Shown: one piece after another, positions 6,552 to 10,178 of the stretch
How positions within the stretch are numbered: position 1 is the stretch's first letter
Layout: each line of letters starts with the position of its first letter
Source of the DNA: Candidatus Glassiibacteriota bacterium
GTDB taxonomy: Bacteria > Gemmatimonadota > Glassbacteria > GWA2-58-10
DNA: 10,178 bases
NCBI GenBank assembly: GCA_030604975.1
Contig: JAUVUV010000045.1
Coordinates: 1 to 10,178, forward strand
Direction: 5' to 3'
Program-made: the position numbers and the translations under genes
The notes under the pieces: model-generated
What the model saw: only the letters and a program-made list of their open reading frames with translations
What the model was told of the DNA's origin: nothing
The model's database searches: none

Positions 6552-6570
6552 TCCTGCCAATTGATCAGGA
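6552..6570 (+). promoter_or_regulatory. Small hairpin overlapping the dapB ribosome-binding region
   Basis: TCCTG (6552-6556) and CAGGA (6566-6570) form a 5-bp stem with a 9-base loop. The 3' arm overlaps the purine-rich AGGAAAGGA (6568-6576) that precedes the dapB ATG at 6586. It could modestly limit dapB translation, but the second AAGGA copy stays exposed and the stem is short. Confidence 0.2.
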
Positions 6571-6585
6571 AAGGACGCTGGACAA

Positions 6586-7392
6586 ATGATCGAAATCTGT
6601 CTTGTCGGTGCCTGCGGGCGTATGGGACAAAGGATCACCGCGGCGGTAGCCCAAAGCGGTGATACCCGGCTGTCCGGGGCAGTGGAAGCCAAAGGGCATC
6701 CCTTGCTGGGCCGGGATGCTGGTGAGGCTGCCGGGCTCTCTTCTCTGGGTGTTAAGGTCACTGACGACCTGGATTCAGCGCTCTCGCATGCCGGGGTGGT
6801 GATAGATTTTTCCCTGCCTGCTTCGCTAATCCACACCGTTGAACTCTGCCAGGCCAGAGGTATCCCGCTGGTCAGCGGAGTAACCGGCATCCCGGAAAAC
6901 GGCGCGCAGATCCTGCGTCAGGCCGCAAGCAAAATCGCGCTAGTCTGGGCTCCGAATATGAGCGTGGGAGTGAACCTGATGTTCAAGATCGCCGCCCAGG
7001 TTTCCTCCGTGCTGGGTGATGATTTCGACGTGGAGATTTATGAGACCCACCACCGATTCAAACAAGACGCCCCAAGCGGCACAGCCAAGCGTCTGGCTGA
7101 GGTAATCGCCAAAAGCCTTGGGCGAAACCTGGAGGAGGTGGCCTGTTACGGCCGCATAGGGATTACCGGTGAGCGGGACAGTAAACAAATCGCGATCCAT
7201 TCCATACGTGCAGGCGATGTCGTGGGAGAACATACAGTGGTTTTCGGCGGGCTTGGCGAAAGGTTCGAGATCACCCACAAGGCTCACAGCCGTGACACAT
7301 TCGCGCGTGGGGCGGTCGTTGCCGCGCGCTTTGCTGCCACAGCCAGGCCGGGTCTTTACGATATGCAGGATGTGCTGGGTTTAAAAACCTGA
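6586..7392 (+). CDS. dapB: 4-hydroxy-tetrahydrodipicolinate reductase
   Basis: DapB reduces the DapA product with NAD(P)H to tetrahydrodipicolinate, the substrate of DapL. The 268-residue protein has an N-terminal Rossmann domain with the nucleotide loop GACGRMGQR at about residues 9-17 and the segment VVIDFSLPAS near 70. GVTG near 105 and APNMSVGVNLM near 125 follow, the latter the family's usual NxSxGVN block. The catalytic and substrate region is YETHHRFKQDAPSGTA, with H155, H156 and K159 matching the E. coli His159, His160 and Lys163. A C-terminal FGGLGERFEITHKAHSRDTFARGA block closes the tetramerisation domain. AAGGA at 6571-6575 precedes the ATG at 6586. There are 97 bases between dapA and dapB and 111 between dapB and the next gene, loose spacing for an operon, so an internal promoter cannot be excluded. 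Confidence 0.96.
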   Translation: MIEICLVGACGRMGQRITAAVAQSGDTRLSGAVEAKGHPLLGRDAGEAAGLSSLGVKVTDDLDSALSHAGVVIDFSLPASLIHTVELCQARGIPLVSGVTGIPENGAQILRQAASKIALVWAPNMSVGVNLMFKIAAQVSSVLGDDFDVEIYETHHRFKQDAPSGTAKRLAEVIAKSLGRNLEEVACYGRIGITGERDSKQIAIHSIRAGDVVGEHTVVFGGLGERFEITHKAHSRDTFARGAVVAARFAATARPGLYDMQDVLGLKT

Positions 7393-7503
7393 CCATCCTT
7401 TTCTGTCTGCCACGGCCGGCTTGAAAACAACCTTTGATAAAGTACGCTACCCCCCCGTTATTGGCTATTACTTTTAACTACCCAAATGTTCAGGAGGCAG
7501 TCT

Positions 7504-8697
7504 ATGTCGGTATCTAAATGCGTTTCCAGGATCGAGCAATCAATCACCCTTGCAATTACCGCCAAGGCCAAAGCAATGAAGGCCGAGGGGATCGACGTAA
7601 TAGGTATGAGCGCAGGGGAACCGGATTTCGACACACCGGATAATATCAAGCAGGCAGCAATCAAGGCGATAAACGATGGGATAACCAAGTATACACCGGC
7701 AGCGGGTCTCCCGGCGCTTCGCAAGGTAGTTGCTGAGAAGTTCGAAAAGGACAATGGCCTGAGCTACAAGCCGGAAGAGATCATCGTGAGCTGCGGAGCG
7801 AAACATTCGGTGTTCGTTGCGATCATGGCCCTGGTGGATGAAGGCGACGAAGTGATCATTCCCACGCCTTATTGGGTGAGCTACCCGGAAATGGTCAAAG
7901 TCGCCGGTGGAAAGCCCGTGATCGTGGAAACCACGCTGGAAAACGAGCTCAAGCTAACCGCAGAGCAGTTGCGCGAAGCTGTAACGCCCAGAACGAAGGC
8001 CCTGATAATGAACTCGCCTTCCAACCCGAGCGGCATGGTTTACACCAAGGATGAATTGCTCGCCCTGGTCGAGGTGCTGAGGGAACTCGAGATCTACACT
8101 ATCAGCGATGAAATCTACGAAAAAATCCTCTACGACGGTGCCGAGCATCATTCTATCGCCTTCCTGGATCCGAAAGTTTTCTCCAGGACAATCACGATCA
8201 ACGGGGTTTCCAAGAGCTATTCGATGACCGGCTGGAGAATCGGCTACGCCGGGGGCCCGCTGGAAGTGATCAAGGCAATGGGCAAACTTCAGAGCCAGGA
8301 GACCTCCAATCCCTGCTCGATCTCCCAGATGGCGACAATCGAGGCGCTCACCGGGCCGCAGGACAGTGTGGGGAAAATGGTCAAGGCTTTCGATGAACGC
8401 CGCACCTGCCTTGTCGAGGGCCTGAATTCAATGGAAGGCGTGAGTTGTGTCAAACCCAAGGGAGCCTTTTACGCCTTCCCCGATTTCAGCGCGCATTACG
8501 GTAAATCCGTAAATAGCAAGGTTATAAACGGCAGTGTCGATTTGAGCAACTACCTGCTCGAAGAGATGAAAGTCGGCGTGGTGCCGGGGGCTGGGTTCGG
8601 CACGGACGCCCATCTGCGAATCAGTTACGCCACCTCGATGGATGCAATCAAGAAAGCTCTTACCCGGATCGAGGAGGGACTGAAAGCTCTTTCCTGA
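7504..8697 (+). CDS. aspC: Class I-beta aspartate aminotransferase
   Basis: This 397-residue fold-type I PLP enzyme is predicted to interconvert aspartate plus 2-oxoglutarate with oxaloacetate plus glutamate. It matches the Thermus-type I-beta subgroup: MSAGEPDFDTPDNIK, KYTPAAGLPALR, TPYWVSYPEM, SDEIYEKILYDG, and the PLP lysine K237 in GVSKSYSMTGWRIGYAGG. LRISYATS carries the substrate-carboxylate arginine. Two departures are visible: the usual NSPNNPTG reads NSPSNPSG, keeping the second asparagine, and the usual KPS near the start reads EQS, putting E11 where Thermus has K12. ATG 7504 is chosen over 7486 because AGGAGG (7492-7497) directly precedes it. The gene ends the cluster and is followed by a strong terminator. 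It may feed aspartate into the pathway or supply glutamate for DapL. Some I-beta enzymes also act on prephenate, which the E11 change makes less likely. The precise substrate is an inference. Confidence 0.88.
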   Translation: MSVSKCVSRIEQSITLAITAKAKAMKAEGIDVIGMSAGEPDFDTPDNIKQAAIKAINDGITKYTPAAGLPALRKVVAEKFEKDNGLSYKPEEIIVSCGAKHSVFVAIMALVDEGDEVIIPTPYWVSYPEMVKVAGGKPVIVETTLENELKLTAEQLREAVTPRTKALIMNSPSNPSGMVYTKDELLALVEVLRELEIYTISDEIYEKILYDGAEHHSIAFLDPKVFSRTITINGVSKSYSMTGWRIGYAGGPLEVIKAMGKLQSQETSNPCSISQMATIEALTGPQDSVGKMVKAFDERRTCLVEGLNSMEGVSCVKPKGAFYAFPDFSAHYGKSVNSKVINGSVDLSNYLLEEMKVGVVPGAGFGTDAHLRISYATSMDAIKKALTRIEEGLKALS

Positions 8698-8718
8698 CAT
8701 AGCCATTCACGCAGGTAC

Positions 8719-8755
8719 AAAAAACCCGGTGAGCGAAAGGTTCACCGGGTTTTTT
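8719..8755. terminator. Bidirectional intrinsic terminator between aspC and the GWxTD gene
   Basis: AAAAAACCCGGTGA (8719-8732) pairs perfectly with TCACCGGGTTTTTT (8742-8755), a 14-bp arm with a GC-rich core and a small purine-rich loop. A T-run follows the stem on the plus strand, and the A-run gives a T-run on the minus strand. It therefore ends the lysine cluster 21 bases after aspC and also serves the convergent gene that ends at 8783. Confidence 0.93.
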
Positions 8756-8782
8756 ATTTACAGCAACACAAATCAGCACAAG

Positions 8783-10178
8783 TCAGTCTCGTTTGCTGAT
8801 ATCAAACATATTGGTACGCGTGATTTTATTTCCCGTACTGGCGTCTGTCACCACCACGGTTATATTGTATTCGCCTGCAGGTGATTCGCTGATATCAATA
8901 GATACGTATTCAGCCTGGGCGATCTGGTCGATCCGCTCAGGGTCGACTTCTTTGTCGAAGGTGAGGGTGATCTTTCCCTTTTCCTCGCTTCTGCTGAGCA
9001 TCCTGCCGAATGAACCGAAAATCTTATTGGCGAGATTCCGGTCCAGTTTTTCCGCCTCGATGGTGAAATCCACGTTGTACTTTTTCTTGCCCTCTTCCGA
9101 CTTGCTCAGGTTGTAGATTTCATAATAGACGAAAACCGCTTGATCCGGGGTGAATGCGCGCGAGGGCAAAGGCATCACGTTATACCTGCCGCGTGTGAAC
9201 TTGCGCGGCTTTCCGCCGTCGAAGGGGGTAATATTGGAGGACACGATAATCTGGCTCACGTTGAATTCATCCATTCTGTAATGGGTCACGGTTATATCAC
9301 CCTTGTAAATCCCCATGTGGTTCGAACCGAGGTCTTTCACACTGACCGAATAATGATAGTCTCCCGGCGGCAGATTCATCGTCTGCTTGTCCACCAGAAG
9401 AAGGCCCTTGTTATTTTTATCAGGCTCCTGGCCGAGCTGGTAACTGCGGCGGTTGTAAACCCGGTCTACCTCGTTCCATTCCTGGTCGAAAATCGCGAAA
9501 GTGCTTTCGTAATTAACCCTGACCCCGATAATGTCGGGTTTAAATTCCAGCTCCGAGACCGGCAGGCCATAGAAAATATTCACGTTGCTGTTGGCGTTCA
9601 TGGCCATGAAGTCAGCAGTGTAGTAATAGTAGTCTAACGGCTCCACGCCCATATCCGGCACGTAGGTCTCGCTTTCTATACCCACGGTTAGAGCAGCCTC
9701 CACCAGCCTCGCCTCATCCATCTGGAAGTTAGTTATCATCTCGTTGTGAAGATAATCAGATTCGTTGAAATCAACCCTTTCGACATAGAGACGAAAATAA
9801 ATCGGGTCGATCTCGATACGGCTCTCAAGAAGCTCCCGCCAGTTATAGCTGAAATCCGAGGCCTGCAGCATGTCCGGTTCATCCGGGTTTTCCGGATTCA
9901 CCCGCTCTTCAAATGACTCAGTGAACGGGTTGCCGACAACCGCCTCAAGTAGTGAGTTGGCGATAAGGTACGAGGAGGTTATCTGGACAAAATGGAAGAC
10001 AAAATTATCAGGCTTTCTCCAGTAGACCCAGGTCTCGTTGTCCCTGATACCGAAATTGCCGACCAAGTCGACGTACTCGTTCGGTTTGCCGTGCTTGATA
10101 TAGACAATACCGCGGTCGTCATAGCCTTTGGTCTGTTTCATTGTGTAATTCTGCTTGGCGTAATTCAACCTTCGGTAA
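8783..10178 (-). CDS. GWxTD-domain protein, 5' end beyond window
   Basis: About 464 C-terminal residues are visible; the minus-strand frame runs off the window, reading YRRLNYAKQNYT at its edge. The first 50 or so residues match the core of the GWxTD domain (KGYDDRGIVYIKHGKPNEY, then DNETWVYWRKPDNFVFHF), where the signature usually reads GWxTDRGxIYIxYGxPDE. The first frame start in the window would be TTG 10168, but the upstream codons still look like the domain, so it is not the real start. The rest appears beta-rich, with tyrosine-rich stretches, a DLGSNHMGIYKGDITV segment, and a C-terminal sheet-like SPAGEYNITVVVTDASTGNKI domain resembling an Ig-like fold. Family members often have secretion signals and sit in the envelope of FCB-type bacteria, and their function is unknown. 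The signature here has W to Y and T to D changes. It converges on aspC and shares its terminator. Confidence 0.85.
   Translation of the reverse strand, partial: YRRLNYAKQNYTMKQTKGYDDRGIVYIKHGKPNEYVDLVGNFGIRDNETWVYWRKPDNFVFHFVQITSSYLIANSLLEAVVGNPFTESFEERVNPENPDEPDMLQASDFSYNWRELLESRIEIDPIYFRLYVERVDFNESDYLHNEMITNFQMDEARLVEAALTVGIESETYVPDMGVEPLDYYYYTADFMAMNANSNVNIFYGLPVSELEFKPDIIGVRVNYESTFAIFDQEWNEVDRVYNRRSYQLGQEPDKNNKGLLLVDKQTMNLPPGDYHYSVSVKDLGSNHMGIYKGDITVTHYRMDEFNVSQIIVSSNITPFDGGKPRKFTRGRYNVMPLPSRAFTPDQAVFVYYEIYNLSKSEEGKKKYNVDFTIEAEKLDRNLANKIFGSFGRMLSRSEEKGKITLTFDKEVDPERIDQIAQAEYVSIDISESPAGEYNITVVVTDASTGNKITRTNMFDISKRD

Noticed and set aside
7434..7463. Internal promoter between dapB and aspC (TTGATA then TTATTG)
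   Set aside because: The -10 match is poor and the spacer is 18 bases interrupted by seven Cs; not good enough to call.

Overview
The window holds a compact biosynthetic locus from a bacterium with moderate GC. Five consecutive plus-strand genes (lysA, dapF, dapL, dapA, dapB) encode every step from aspartate semialdehyde to lysine by the LL-diaminopimelate aminotransferase (DapL) route. A class I-beta aspartate aminotransferase gene follows. The intermediate meso-diaminopimelate is also the usual peptidoglycan cross-linking residue. A GWxTD-domain protein lies next to the cluster, together with an extracytoplasmic lipoprotein. GWxTD proteins and DapL are both common in the FCB-type lineages and their uncultured relatives (Zixibacteria-, Glassbacteria-, KSB1- or Latescibacteria-like). 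I infer a member of that broad group but cannot place it more precisely.

Layout. Positions 1-292 (minus) carry part of an ABC-2-type transporter ATPase whose recognisable sequence stops abruptly near 217. No Walker A region follows, and a 14-bp perfect palindrome lies just beyond the break. Positions 307-1203 (plus) encode a secreted lipoprotein with two DUF5666-like stretches. Positions 1204-1430 are non-coding and hold a very good sigma-70-type promoter, which drives a 60-residue, extremely acidic protein (1431-1613). Positions 1614-2180 are a 567-bp leader with no convincing gene. It has a small tandem duplication and, just before lysA, a large inverted repeat that may be regulatory. Positions 2181-8697 are the lysine/diaminopimelate cluster. 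A bidirectional terminator at 8719-8755 separates it from the convergent GWxTD gene (8783 to the window end, minus, 5' end missing).

How the genes work together. DapA condenses aspartate semialdehyde with pyruvate and DapB reduces the product. DapL aminates tetrahydrodipicolinate directly to LL-diaminopimelate, so no succinylase, acetylase or deacylase genes are needed, and none are present here. DapF epimerises LL- to meso-diaminopimelate, and LysA decarboxylates it to lysine. The downstream aminotransferase plausibly supplies aspartate, or recycles glutamate and 2-oxoglutarate for DapL. The gene order runs roughly opposite to the pathway order.

Most of the window is well-understood metabolism. 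The less ordinary parts are the truncated ABC gene, the acidic mini-protein, the lysA leader and a divergent GWxTD signature. I see no CRISPR array, tRNA, rRNA, insertion sequence or phage gene.
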